NCBI RefSeq assembly: GCF_021295095.1
Contig: NZ_JAJLQX010000024.1
Coordinates: 1-39,264 of the forward strand
Direction of reading: 5' to 3'
From: Phocaeicola oris
Lineage (GTDB): Bacteria > Bacteroidota > Bacteroidia > Bacteroidales > Bacteroidaceae
Length of the DNA: 39,264 bases
Positions 9,211 through 17,275 of the stretch are shown piece by piece (the first letter of the stretch is position 1; each line of letters starts with the position of its first letter). Both the position numbers and the translations under genes were made by a program. Under the pieces are notes generated by a model, which was not told the origin of the DNA, did no database searches, and was given only the letters and a program-made list of their open reading frames with translations.

Positions 9211-11409
9211 ATGAACAAAAGAAATAAACTGTTTATAACTTTCATCAGCTTGATGGTCTGTGTCAGCATGTCAGCGCAAACCATTATCAAGCCATCAACA
9301 AAAACGCCTACAAGTTTTGCTATCTTCATTGATCGGACAAGCTACGAAAAAGCAAAAGATGCTGTTGATGCTTACCGCCAAAGTGTTGAAACTGATGGCT
9401 TAGGGACTTATCTGGCGATTGATAACTTTCAATCACCGGAAGTAATTCGAGAACTAATTGTTAAATTTCATACGAATAAGCAACAACCACTTGAAGGATG
9501 TGTTTTTATAGGAGATATTCCCATTCCGATGATTCGTGATGCCCAATACCTTACTTCGGCTTTTAAAATGAATCAGAAAGCTGATTGGAAAAGGTCGAGC
9601 GTAGCGAGTGATCGATTCTATGATGACCTCTCTCTAAAGTTCGATTTCATCAAACAGGATACAGACATACCTCTTTATTTCTATTATTCACTCCGGCCTG
9701 ATTCTAAGACTTATTTATTTCCTGACATTTATTCCGGCCGTATTAAACCGAATGAGATAGAAGGCAAGGACAAATATCAACTTTTGAGTGATTATCTGAT
9801 AAAAGTAGTGGAAGAAAAACGGGACACAAATAATGTGTTAGATCATTTTTCTATGGCTCGGGGGCATGGTTATAATTCTGAAGACAAATTAGCATGGTCG
9901 GGCGAACAAATTGTGCTGAGAGAACAAATGCCACAGCTTTTCCGTCCGGGAAATACCGTAAAATTCTTCGACCATAGCGATATGTTCCCTATGAAGAATA
10001 TTTTCCTCAACGAGGTGCAAGACCCCGAATTGGACGTAATGCTCTTCCATCATCATGGAGCCGACGATACCCAATACATCAATGGTTTTCCGGAAAGTTC
10101 ATTCGTAACTGAAAACATCGAATCCATTAAGCGATACTTACGTAGCAAACTACCGGCAAGATCCAAAAAGGTAGGTAAAGAGCAAGCCATAAAAGAATAT
10201 ATGGATTACTTGGAAGTACCGAAAACGTGGTGCGAAGAAGCATTCGACCCTGATAAGCTTATGCAAGATTCTTTATTAAATGAATCACTCGACATACATA
10301 CGTATGACATTCGTGAACTTCACCCCGGTGCCAAGTTTATACTTTTCGATGCTTGCTATAACGGTTCTTTTTATGAAAAAGATTACCTTGCCGGAGCTTA
10401 TATTTTTGCTACCGGGCATACTGTCGCAACGATTGGAAACACCGTGAATGCCCTGCAAGACAAATGGCCGGACGAGTTCATCGGACTTTTAGCTGCCGGC
10501 ATGAGAATAGGTCAATTCAATCGGTTTACCGGTTACTTAGAGAGCCATCTTATTGGCGATCCAACCTTTCATTTCAAAAATAACGTGAATTCCCGATTTG
10601 ACATCAATCGTGCACTCACCATGTACGGCCGCGATGCCGCTTATTGGCGTAAGCAATTATCAAACGAATTACCGGATGTTCAAGCAATGGCTTTACGGCA
10701 GCTACTATATGCCGGTGAAAAGAATCTTCCGGAACTTTATCGAAACACGTATCAGCACTCCGATTATTTTGTAGTCCGCATGGAGGCAGTAAAGCTACTT
10801 GCGCTTAACTACCCCGAACAGGCTGTTTCTACGCTAAAACAGAGCCTCAACGATAGTTATGAGCTTATTCGTCGACTGTCGGGAGAATATGTTGAACGTA
10901 TAGGAAATCCGGAATTGATTCCTGCCTTAGTAAAAACTTACCTGAATCGAGGACAAGAGAAACGCCTAACATTCCGATTGAACGATGCCACTTTCTCTTT
11001 CGATTCTACCCTGTTGGAAGAAGAATTAAACCGTCAACTTCAGGGAAGAAACCTCTATTCCGACACACTTGTCGTGAAATTTAGGAAATTAATAGATAAC
11101 GACAAGAAGCACATCATATCGGACAGAGAAGAACTTACGAAACTCGGACAGAAGCTAAGTGTTTATCGCAACGGTATCTACTCTTATCGGAATCATCCCA
11201 CTCCACTGATGATTGATGATTTACTTGATATTGCGTCAGATCAGAATAGACCGATTGAGGTCCGTACTTATGCTGTCCACACACTTGGTTGGTATAATAT
11301 CAGTTATCGTCGGAAAGACATTATTCAGGCATTGAGTAATATAAAAACCGAAGATAAAGATTTGAGAGCTGAACTGGTGAGAACAATTTGCAGATTACAA
11401 GGGAAATAA
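9211..11409 (+). CDS. Gingipain-like (C25-like, clan CD) cysteine peptidase with HEAT repeats, paralog 3
   Basis: A 732-residue third paralog, 19 bases after paralog 2. I use ATG 9211, which gives a standard signal peptide (MNKRNKLFITFISLMVCV, cleavage near SMSAQ), rather than the in-frame TTG at 9196. Conserved landmarks are IGDIPIPMIR, SSVASDRFYDD, the catalytic LFHHHGAD (His282; Glu of the sister copies is His here), FDACYNGSF (Cys382) and GDPTFHF. The C-terminal third is HEAT-like. It closes the rightward block; the next genes run leftward. Like its sisters it lacks a visible sorting domain. Three intact copies in a row suggest recent selection for the proteases even though the barrel and receptor genes beside them are broken. 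Confidence 0.78.
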   Translation: MNKRNKLFITFISLMVCVSMSAQTIIKPSTKTPTSFAIFIDRTSYEKAKDAVDAYRQSVETDGLGTYLAIDNFQSPEVIRELIVKFHTNKQQPLEGCVFIGDIPIPMIRDAQYLTSAFKMNQKADWKRSSVASDRFYDDLSLKFDFIKQDTDIPLYFYYSLRPDSKTYLFPDIYSGRIKPNEIEGKDKYQLLSDYLIKVVEEKRDTNNVLDHFSMARGHGYNSEDKLAWSGEQIVLREQMPQLFRPGNTVKFFDHSDMFPMKNIFLNEVQDPELDVMLFHHHGADDTQYINGFPESSFVTENIESIKRYLRSKLPARSKKVGKEQAIKEYMDYLEVPKTWCEEAFDPDKLMQDSLLNESLDIHTYDIRELHPGAKFILFDACYNGSFYEKDYLAGAYIFATGHTVATIGNTVNALQDKWPDEFIGLLAAGMRIGQFNRFTGYLESHLIGDPTFHFKNNVNSRFDINRALTMYGRDAAYWRKQLSNELPDVQAMALRQLLYAGEKNLPELYRNTYQHSDYFVVRMEAVKLLALNYPEQAVSTLKQSLNDSYELIRRLSGEYVERIGNPELIPALVKTYLNRGQEKRLTFRLNDATFSFDSTLLEEELNRQLQGRNLYSDTLVVKFRKLIDNDKKHIISDREELTKLGQKLSVYRNGIYSYRNHPTPLMIDDLLDIASDQNRPIEVRTYAVHTLGWYNISYRRKDIIQALSNIKTEDKDLRAELVRTICRLQGK

Positions 11410-11425
11410 AGTTTCTTACTCACAT

Positions 11426-11452
11426 AAAAAGGAATATCTGAAGTATTCTTTT
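11426..11452 (+). terminator. Possible hairpin terminator after the peptidase block
   Basis: AAAAGGAATA and TATTCTTTT can pair with one bulge around a seven-base loop, 17 bases after the stop of paralog 3. The stem is AT-rich and no separate T-run follows, so it is weak as an intrinsic terminator. Its position at the end of a rightward block facing a leftward gene supports the call. Confidence 0.3.
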
Positions 11453-11524
11453 GAGAACACTTATTATGAACCGAGGAAGAGACATACATGAGTTTCCTTT
11501 TTCATCAGAAGTTTTTGTAAAATG

Positions 11525-11634
11525 ATGCGTATGAGTTTGTCGGTTCATGCGTATGAGTTTGTCAATTCATGCGGATGAGTTTGTCAATTCATGCGGATGA
11601 CTTTCTCGGTTTATACGCATCACTTTTTCAGATT
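11525..11634. repeat. Tandem array of five 22-bp units
   Basis: Five consecutive 22-base units start at 11525, 11547, 11569, 11591 and 11613. The first three are nearly identical (core ATGCGTATGAGTTTGTC or ATGCGGATGAGTTTGTC); the fourth and fifth have drifted. Part of the last unit is inverted relative to the first: TGATGCGTAT at 11523-11532 is the exact reverse complement of ATACGCATCA at 11613-11622, so a transcript could fold the array into one long stem. It lies between the convergent ends of peptidase paralog 3 and the ArdC-like gene. There are no spacers, so it is not CRISPR. Function unknown. Confidence 0.85.
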
Positions 11635-11674
11635 CTTTTGATGACAAACTTAATAGATCTGTTTCCATTTGTTA

Positions 11675-12703
11675 TTAGAATAGTTCTCCTTGTTTGTAAT
11701 TATTTTCTTGTATTACAGAAGTCTTCTTAGTTAAATTTTCAGTTTGCTTTTCTTTATTTCGGCGGACAGCCTCACGGAACTTTTCATCTTTCTTATACAG
11801 TAAGCCTTTTTGATAGTTCATAGGTTTGAGCATTTTTTCTATTTCATTGGCAGCTTGAAGGATAAAGTCGAGGCTGACATCGGGAATTCTCTTATGATGT
11901 TGCAGATAGTTGGTAAGTCGTTCAGTCGAAGGGTTTGTAATGTCTTGGCGTTCACAAACCAGCCAAGTGACGCATTGTGCTTCAAAATTCATTGAATTTA
12001 AATCGAGCTCATTATTCCGGCTTTCCCACCAACCATATCCCGGGAGATGATGGCAGAACAAATGTGATAGTTCCTTACATAGAGCAGCAAAGCGCATGTA
12101 CAAATCTTGTTGCTCATTTATGCTTAGAAGAAAGTAGCTGTCCCACCGCAATTTAGTTTTTTTAGTCAGCATCACATTAATATTTTTCTTCTGACGGAAC
12201 AATTCGATTTGTGCTCCTAATTCATCACCACCTAACAGACTCTGCCCGAAAGCAATGCCGTGAGGAGATAAGTTATTGATGAGGTTTTGTAGTTTTTCTT
12301 CTATATTCAGTTGTTTTTCAGAATCCGTCTTATCAATAATCTTCAGCAATTCTTTTATATCATCAGGAAACATGGTTTTTACAGGTTCCGTATCTTTTAT
12401 ATCGAAAACAAAATCAACGGGACCAAAAGGAACAAGAATAATCAAGGGACGGGCATCTGACTTGATAAGCCTGTTATAATTGTACTTCCATTCATCTGCT
12501 CCAAGAACATATTGAGCATCAGGACGCTGCATTTGAACAAGCATGGCGTTGTATGGAGAAAGATGTTTGTGTTTGGCACAGAATTGTAATAGCGATTTGA
12601 ATTCTTTACATTTGCTATATGAGCTGACTGCTTGATAGAGCAAATCAACCTGTCTTTTTATCTCAGAATGTCCCGATTTCAAATTAGATGCTTTAATTAT
12701 CAT
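11675..12703 (-). CDS. ArdC-like / ImmA-IrrE-like zincin protein with degenerate active site
   Basis: A 342-residue cytoplasmic protein without signal peptide. Residues about 30-105 (SPYNAMLVQMQRPDA, then ADEWKYNYNRLIK) resemble the N-terminal ssDNA-binding domain of ArdC-type antirestriction proteins. Residues about 200-250 resemble the zinc-metallopeptidase domain of the ImmA/IrrE and ArdC C-terminal type. The expected HExxH reads KELSH, with Lys210 in place of the first zinc-binding His; His214 and a downstream Glu (Glu241, in NFEAQC) are present. Zinc hydrolysis is therefore doubtful. The tail is basic and ends QGELF. It follows folK by 47 bases on the same strand and probably shares its promoter. 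Related genes are frequent in mobile elements, but no such element is visible here. Confidence 0.55.
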   Translation of the reverse strand: MIIKASNLKSGHSEIKRQVDLLYQAVSSYSKCKEFKSLLQFCAKHKHLSPYNAMLVQMQRPDAQYVLGADEWKYNYNRLIKSDARPLIILVPFGPVDFVFDIKDTEPVKTMFPDDIKELLKIIDKTDSEKQLNIEEKLQNLINNLSPHGIAFGQSLLGGDELGAQIELFRQKKNINVMLTKKTKLRWDSYFLLSINEQQDLYMRFAALCKELSHLFCHHLPGYGWWESRNNELDLNSMNFEAQCVTWLVCERQDITNPSTERLTNYLQHHKRIPDVSLDFILQAANEIEKMLKPMNYQKGLLYKKDEKFREAVRRNKEKQTENLTKKTSVIQENNYKQGELF

Positions 12704-12750
12704 GATATTAGACGAATAAGATTTTTCTTTATTCTACAAATTTTGCAAAA

Positions 12751-13146
12751 TCATTTCGTTTTTCCAAGAGTTTTCTTAAAATCTTTTATACCTATTATAA
12801 TATAGTCACGTTTCATGTCTTCTTTTTTTAGGACTTTCCGACCGTATTTTAACAAGTCAATATCAAGTTTTACTCTATTGGCAGCTTTATCTATTATTGT
12901 TCTACCTTCCTGCTTTTCAATTACTTTAAAGAATTTTCGGACTTCTTCTGCCGGAATGGAAGTATAAAATACGGCAAGCTGATTATAAAACGATGTGTGA
13001 AAGTTATCGCCTATAGGTTTTGTTTTCATCAGTATTCCGAATTTTATTTTTGGAAATTTCTTTTTCAATTCAATTTGGGCACTTAAAATGTGTTTTTCAT
13101 CGTTGTCATTTGACCCCAAACAAAGTAAACATTTATGTTCTCTCAT
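12751..13146 (-). CDS. folK: HPPK-like 2-amino-4-hydroxy-6-hydroxymethyldihydropteridine pyrophosphokinase
   Basis: A 131-residue protein matching the FolK fold, which transfers pyrophosphate from ATP to the pterin alcohol in folate synthesis. Visible signatures are LCLGSND near the N-terminus (residues 8-14), FYNQLAVFYTS in the middle, the EKQEGR helix, and the metal-binding KLDIDLLKYG (two Asp ligands). It is shorter than the E. coli enzyme (about 159 residues), mainly in the catalytic loops and C-terminus, and the usual RWxPRxxDxD block is reduced to NRVKLDID. It may be a short Bacteroidales form or a divergent homolog with another role. It is transcribed leftward, divergently from kdsB. 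Confidence 0.65.
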   Translation of the reverse strand: MREHKCLLCLGSNDNDEKHILSAQIELKKKFPKIKFGILMKTKPIGDNFHTSFYNQLAVFYTSIPAEEVRKFFKVIEKQEGRTIIDKAANRVKLDIDLLKYGRKVLKKEDMKRDYIIIGIKDFKKTLGKTK

Positions 13147-13170
13147 TTTTAATAAGATGATGTGATATCA

Positions 13171-13178
13171 CAAAGATA
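13171..13178 (-). promoter_or_regulatory. -7 box of the leftward folK promoter
   Basis: On the minus strand this reads TATCTTTG, an exact match to the Bacteroidales -7 consensus TAnnTTTG, 25 bases upstream of the folK start. No clean TTG lies 19-21 bases further upstream. It sits within 20 bases of the kdsB promoter, so the two divergent promoters may compete. Confidence 0.5.
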
Positions 13179-13196
13179 TAAAATTCGATGGATTGT

Positions 13197-13227
13197 TTGA
13201 ATGGGTAGAAATGTTTTTGTATTTTTG
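13197..13227 (+). promoter_or_regulatory. Promoter for kdsB
   Basis: TTG at 13197-13199 and TATTTTTG at 13220-13227, with a 20-base spacer, fit the Bacteroidales primary sigma consensus exactly. The kdsB start codon is 19 bases downstream of the -7 box, so the leader is very short. Confidence 0.75.
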
Positions 13228-13246
13228 AACGTTTAAAAGAAAGGCT

Positions 13247-14002
13247 ATGAAATTCTTAGGCTTAATACCGGCAAGATATGCGTCCACCCGTTTTCCTGCG
13301 AAGCCATTGGCAATGTTAGGCGGGAAAACTGTTATACAGCGTGTTTATGAACAAGTAGTTGGAGTACTTGATGATGCTTTTGTTGCTACAGACGATGAAC
13401 GCATTGAAGCAGTAGTGAAAGACTTTGGAGGAAAGGCAGTGATGACTTCCGTGAATCATAAAAGTGGTACAGACCGTTGTTATGAAGCATATACCAAAGT
13501 TGGGGATGGTTTTGATGTGGTTGTGAATATTCAAGGAGATGAACCATTTATTCAACGTTCTCAGTTGGAAACAGTAACGGCTTGCTTTAATGACTCTTCT
13601 ACGCAGATTGCTACGTTGGTCAAGCCATTTACTCAAGACATGAATTTGAATGCTTTAGAGAATGTGAACTCTCCAAAAGTTGTCGTTGACAAGAATATGA
13701 ATGCCTTGTATTTCAGTCGTTCTATCATTCCGTTTCAGCGGAATAAGGAGAAGAAAGATTGGCTTAGCTGTCATATTTATTATAAGCATATCGGATTATA
13801 TGCATACCGTGCAGAGGTGTTGAAAGAAATCACTTCTTTATCGCAGTCGAGTTTGGAATTAGCTGAGTCGCTTGAGCAACTTCGTTGGTTGGAAAACGGC
13901 TATAAGATTAAAATCGGTGTGACTGATGTGGAGACAATAGGCATAGATACTCCGGCAGATTTGCAACGTGCTGAGGAATTCTTAAAGCAACAAGCTAAAT
14001 GA
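13247..14002 (+). CDS. kdsB: 3-deoxy-manno-octulosonate cytidylyltransferase (CMP-Kdo synthetase)
   Basis: A 251-residue enzyme that activates Kdo with CTP to give CMP-Kdo, the donor for the inner core of lipopolysaccharide, in the cytoplasm. The family signature is clear: LIPARYASTRFPAKPL (residues 6-21) binds the nucleotide, and NIQGDEPF (94-101) carries the metal-binding Asp98. The C-terminal IGIDTPADLQRAEEFL is also characteristic. Length is normal for the family (about 250). The next gene begins one base after the stop, so the two are co-transcribed from the promoter just upstream. Confidence 0.95.
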   Translation: MKFLGLIPARYASTRFPAKPLAMLGGKTVIQRVYEQVVGVLDDAFVATDDERIEAVVKDFGGKAVMTSVNHKSGTDRCYEAYTKVGDGFDVVVNIQGDEPFIQRSQLETVTACFNDSSTQIATLVKPFTQDMNLNALENVNSPKVVVDKNMNALYFSRSIIPFQRNKEKKDWLSCHIYYKHIGLYAYRAEVLKEITSLSQSSLELAESLEQLRWLENGYKIKIGVTDVETIGIDTPADLQRAEEFLKQQAK

Positions 14003-14003
14003 A

Positions 14004-15293
14004 ATGGAATTAGATCGTATTACTCCGCCAAAGACTCATCCTATCACCGAGTTAAAGATTCCTTATCCGGAAGAACATATATTAAAGAATGGTATTCCTC
14101 TTAGAATTATGAAAACAGGAACAGAGGAAGTGGTACGTCTTGATATCATTGTTAACGGAGGTCGGTTGGCTACTCGACAGCCATTTCTTGCACTCCTCAC
14201 AAATAGAATGTTAAGAGAAGGGTCTCAACATTATACATCATCAGTCATAGCCGAAAAATTGGATTATTACGGAGCTTCTTTAGAACTATCAGTGTCATTG
14301 AAGAAAGAGTTTGTTACACTTTATTCTATTAACAAATATTTTCCGCAGACACTGGCTATTGTTGCAGATATGGTTAAGTATCCTACTTTTCCGGAGCAGG
14401 AGTTGAAGACTGTTCTTGAAATGAATAAGCAGCAGTTTAGAGTGCTGGAGAATAAAGTGGACACTGTTAGTCAGAAAGTGATGAATCTGGCTCTTTTCGG
14501 AGCAAAACATCCGATAGGCTATTATTCTAAGGTTGACGACTTTGATAAATTGAACGTTAATTTGATCAAAGAATATTATCGGGATCATTATTATTCGAAT
14601 AATACCATTATATTCTTATCTGGTAACGTAACTCAGGAGATAATTCAAGATATTGAAAATCAATTAGGAAACGAACCATGGGGAATAGATCGGCCAAAGT
14701 TTGAAGCTAAGCCGTTTCGTATTTTGACTTCGAAAGAAAAGCTATTCTTTATAGAGAAGCCGGATGCTATTCAGAATTCGTTGAAGATGGGTTATCTCAC
14801 TATCGGGAGGAATCATCCGGACTATGCCAAGTTACGGGTTCTTGTCGTATTGTTAGGTGGATATTTTGGAAGTCGATTGATGAAGAATATTCGAGAACGG
14901 AAAGGCTATACATACGGTATTGATTCTACATTGATGTCTATTACTAAAAAGTCTGTATTTCTGATTTCAACCGAAGCTGATAATCAATATATCCCTGCAA
15001 TTATCAAGGAGACAAAAAAACAAATAGATCGGCTTTGTACAGTGAAGGTTGGACCGGCAGAATTGAATATGGTGAAGAACTATATGTTGGGTGATTTTTG
15101 TCGTTCATTTGAAGGTCCATTCTCCTTATCCGACGCATGGATATATATAGAGACCAACGGGCTTGATATGAATTTCTATCAGCGTTTGGTAGAGGAAATA
15201 CGGACGGTCAGTCGGGATGATATTTTACGTTTAGCTCAGATTTATTTGTGCAAAGAAAACTTAATTGAAGTCGTCACAGGTGAAAAAATGTAA
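14004..15293 (+). CDS. M16-family peptidase-like protein, catalytically inactive type
   Basis: A 429-residue protein with the two-domain M16 (insulinase/processing-peptidase) fold and no signal peptide. The zinc motif HxxEH expected near residues 60-70 is absent: the aligned stretch is ALLTNRMLREGS, lacking both His and the Glu. The C-terminal substrate-binding signature is kept (NIRERKGYTYGI, R and Y). This pattern is that of the non-catalytic subunit in bacterial M16 heterodimers, which pairs with an active HxxEH subunit. No active partner lies in this window, so it either meets one encoded elsewhere or works alone. It is translationally linked to kdsB (one-base gap). Confidence 0.75.
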   Translation: MELDRITPPKTHPITELKIPYPEEHILKNGIPLRIMKTGTEEVVRLDIIVNGGRLATRQPFLALLTNRMLREGSQHYTSSVIAEKLDYYGASLELSVSLKKEFVTLYSINKYFPQTLAIVADMVKYPTFPEQELKTVLEMNKQQFRVLENKVDTVSQKVMNLALFGAKHPIGYYSKVDDFDKLNVNLIKEYYRDHYYSNNTIIFLSGNVTQEIIQDIENQLGNEPWGIDRPKFEAKPFRILTSKEKLFFIEKPDAIQNSLKMGYLTIGRNHPDYAKLRVLVVLLGGYFGSRLMKNIRERKGYTYGIDSTLMSITKKSVFLISTEADNQYIPAIIKETKKQIDRLCTVKVGPAELNMVKNYMLGDFCRSFEGPFSLSDAWIYIETNGLDMNFYQRLVEEIRTVSRDDILRLAQIYLCKENLIEVVTGEKM

Positions 15294-15299
15294 CAATAG

Positions 15300-15331
15300 T
15301 TGCTATTTACTTACCTAAATGTTTATATTTG
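15300..15331 (+). promoter_or_regulatory. Promoter for the MORN-repeat gene
   Basis: TTG at 15300-15302 and TATATTTG at 15324-15331 (spacer 21) match the Bacteroidales consensus. The gene starts 47 bases downstream of the -7 box. Confidence 0.65.
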
Positions 15332-15378
15332 ACTGTGAAAGAGATGCAACATAGATAGTTGTAAGGAAAACTTATGTA

Positions 15379-16500
15379 ATGAAACAATCATTTTATACTA
15401 TATTATTTCTGTTTGTATTTATATCAGAGGCTTCAGCTCAAATAAAAATAGGCAACTATAAGTTTCCCGATGGTAGTGAGTATACGGGAGAGCTAAAAGG
15501 TAGAAAACCAAATGGAAAAGGTAAAACCGTCTTTATAAGTGGGGATGTGTACGAAGGTGAGTATGTTAAAGGACAGCGTCAGGGCGAAGGTACCTATATT
15601 TATCATGATGGTGAGAAATATGTTGGCGAATGGTTAGCGGATCAGCAACATGGTATGGGAACTTTTTATTTCAAGAATAATAATCGGTATGAAGGATTAT
15701 GGGATCATGATTTCCAACAAGGTCATGGAATAATGTATTACTATAATGGTGATACCTATGATGGTGAATGGGACCAAGATAAGCGTAGTGGAAAAGGAAC
15801 CTATATATGGAAAGAGGGTACCAAGTATGAAGGTGATTGGCTGAACGATAAGAAAAATGGAAAAGGAACCATCGTTTGGGAAGATAAATCTTCGTATGAA
15901 GGTGATTTTGTAAATGATGTCCGTACAGGGAAAGGAACATTCCATTATATCAATGGTGATAAATATGTGGGTGATTTTAAGAACGATGTTCAGGATGGAC
16001 AGGGAATTTATTATTTCAATTCCGGTGACTGTTATGAAGGTAGTTATATAAATGGTGAGCGTACAGGGAAAGGAATATATTACCATAAGAATGGCGATAA
16101 ATATGTTGGTGAGTTCAAGAATGGGGAGCAGGATGGTGAAGGTGCGTTCACGTGGGTTAGCGGTGCTTTTTACGATGGGCATTGGTCTAATAATGAACGA
16201 AATGGAAAAGGTAAATATATTTGGGCCAATGGTGATGAATATGAAGGAGAGTGGAAAGAAAATATGGCAGAAGGCGAAGGTACACTAAGAGAAAAAAAGA
16301 CAGGTGTTACTTACATTGGACACTTTCATAAAGGTAAGCCGGAAGGCGAAGGTGTGTCTATTGATAAGGATGGAAATCGTTACAAAGGAAGCTTCAAGCA
16401 AGGACAGAAAGATGGTCCGTTTGTAGAGACTGATAAGAATGGTAAAGTCATTAAGAAAGGTGTTTATCGCTTTGGTGTCCTGCAAGCTTCACAAAAATAA
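15379..16500 (+). CDS. Exported MORN-repeat protein
   Basis: A 373-residue protein with a Sec signal peptide (residues 1-21, ending EASAQ) followed by about 14 MORN repeats with a 23-residue period of the form YxGxWxxxxxxGxGxY. The repeats run from about residue 33 to 355 with almost no interruption and form an elongated beta-hairpin ribbon. The export signal places it in the periplasm or envelope, unlike most eukaryotic MORN proteins. MORN proteins commonly bind lipids or act as scaffolds, but no catalytic domain is attached here and the function is unknown. It has its own promoter and stands alone between the M16 gene and the DUF2461 gene. Confidence 0.9.
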   Translation: MKQSFYTILFLFVFISEASAQIKIGNYKFPDGSEYTGELKGRKPNGKGKTVFISGDVYEGEYVKGQRQGEGTYIYHDGEKYVGEWLADQQHGMGTFYFKNNNRYEGLWDHDFQQGHGIMYYYNGDTYDGEWDQDKRSGKGTYIWKEGTKYEGDWLNDKKNGKGTIVWEDKSSYEGDFVNDVRTGKGTFHYINGDKYVGDFKNDVQDGQGIYYFNSGDCYEGSYINGERTGKGIYYHKNGDKYVGEFKNGEQDGEGAFTWVSGAFYDGHWSNNERNGKGKYIWANGDEYEGEWKENMAEGEGTLREKKTGVTYIGHFHKGKPEGEGVSIDKDGNRYKGSFKQGQKDGPFVETDKNGKVIKKGVYRFGVLQASQK

Positions 16501-16550
16501 AAATCTTTATATTTCTATTGTTTTATAAGGCAGATGCAAAGAATTTTTAG

Positions 16551-16558
16551 TATCTTTG
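16551..16558 (+). promoter_or_regulatory. -7 box for the DUF2461-glgB-DUF6057 operon
   Basis: TATCTTTG matches TAnnTTTG exactly, 25 bases before the DUF2461 start. The nearest TTG (16518-16520) is 30 bases upstream, too far for the standard spacer, so the -33 element is weak or absent. Confidence 0.5.
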
Positions 16559-16583
16559 CCTATAATACGTAAAAAAGTGATGT

Positions 16584-17252
16584 ATGAATGTCCGATTTAT
16601 ATATGATTTTTTGAAAGAATTGGCTATTCACAATAATCGGGAGTGGTTTAATACCCATAAATCAGATTTTCAGCAAGCCGAAGCAGAATTTGAAAATTTG
16701 TTGACAGCAATCATTGCACGGATTGCTTTTTTTGATTCATCTGTAGCACATCTGGAGGCAAAAGATTGTACCTATAGAATTTATCGTGATTTACGATTTA
16801 CTCAAGATAAAACTCCATATAAAATACATTTTGGGGGATTTATTAATGCACGAGGTAAGAAAGCCTTGCATTGTGGATACTATGTCCATTTACAGCCCGG
16901 TGAGAGCTTGTTAGCAGGGGGAGCTTGGTGTCCGGAGCCCAAATTGTTGAAAGCTATTCGTGAATCCATCTATGATAACATTGATGAGTATCGTTCAATT
17001 GTAGAGGATTCAGCTTTCAAAAAGTATTTCAATTCCGTTGGATTTAATCAATTAATTACTGCTCCGAAAGGATTCCCTAAAGATTTTCCTTATATGGAAT
17101 ATTTAAAGCCTAAAGATTTTTCTTTCTGCTGCTACAAACCGGATTCTTTTTTTATCGGTGAAAGCTTCTTGGACAAATCAGAGGATATCTTTAAACAAAT
17201 GAAACGTCTGAATGATTTCTTTGATTACACGTTGAGCGATTTTGAAGATTGA
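16584..17252 (+). CDS. DUF2461 family protein
   Basis: A 222-residue cytoplasmic protein of the DUF2461 (TIGR02453) family. Recognisable features are FLKELAIHNNREWFNTHK at the N-terminus, YRIYRDLRFTQDKTPYK in the middle, then GYYVHLQPGESLLAGGAW, and late KGFPKDFPYMEYLKPKDF. The family is widespread and has no established biochemical activity. It is the first gene of a three-gene run, 23 bases before glgB. The glycogen link is positional only. Confidence 0.85.
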   Translation: MNVRFIYDFLKELAIHNNREWFNTHKSDFQQAEAEFENLLTAIIARIAFFDSSVAHLEAKDCTYRIYRDLRFTQDKTPYKIHFGGFINARGKKALHCGYYVHLQPGESLLAGGAWCPEPKLLKAIRESIYDNIDEYRSIVEDSAFKKYFNSVGFNQLITAPKGFPKDFPYMEYLKPKDFSFCCYKPDSFFIGESFLDKSEDIFKQMKRLNDFFDYTLSDFED

Positions 17253-17275
17253 AACAAAATTAAAAATATTTGTAT

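Noticed and set aside
11525-11634. CRISPR array
   Set aside because: Units follow each other without spacers and no cas gene is present.
15671-16182. Long minus-strand frames opposite the MORN-repeat gene
   Set aside because: They arise from the repetitive codons of the MORN repeats and have no independent features.
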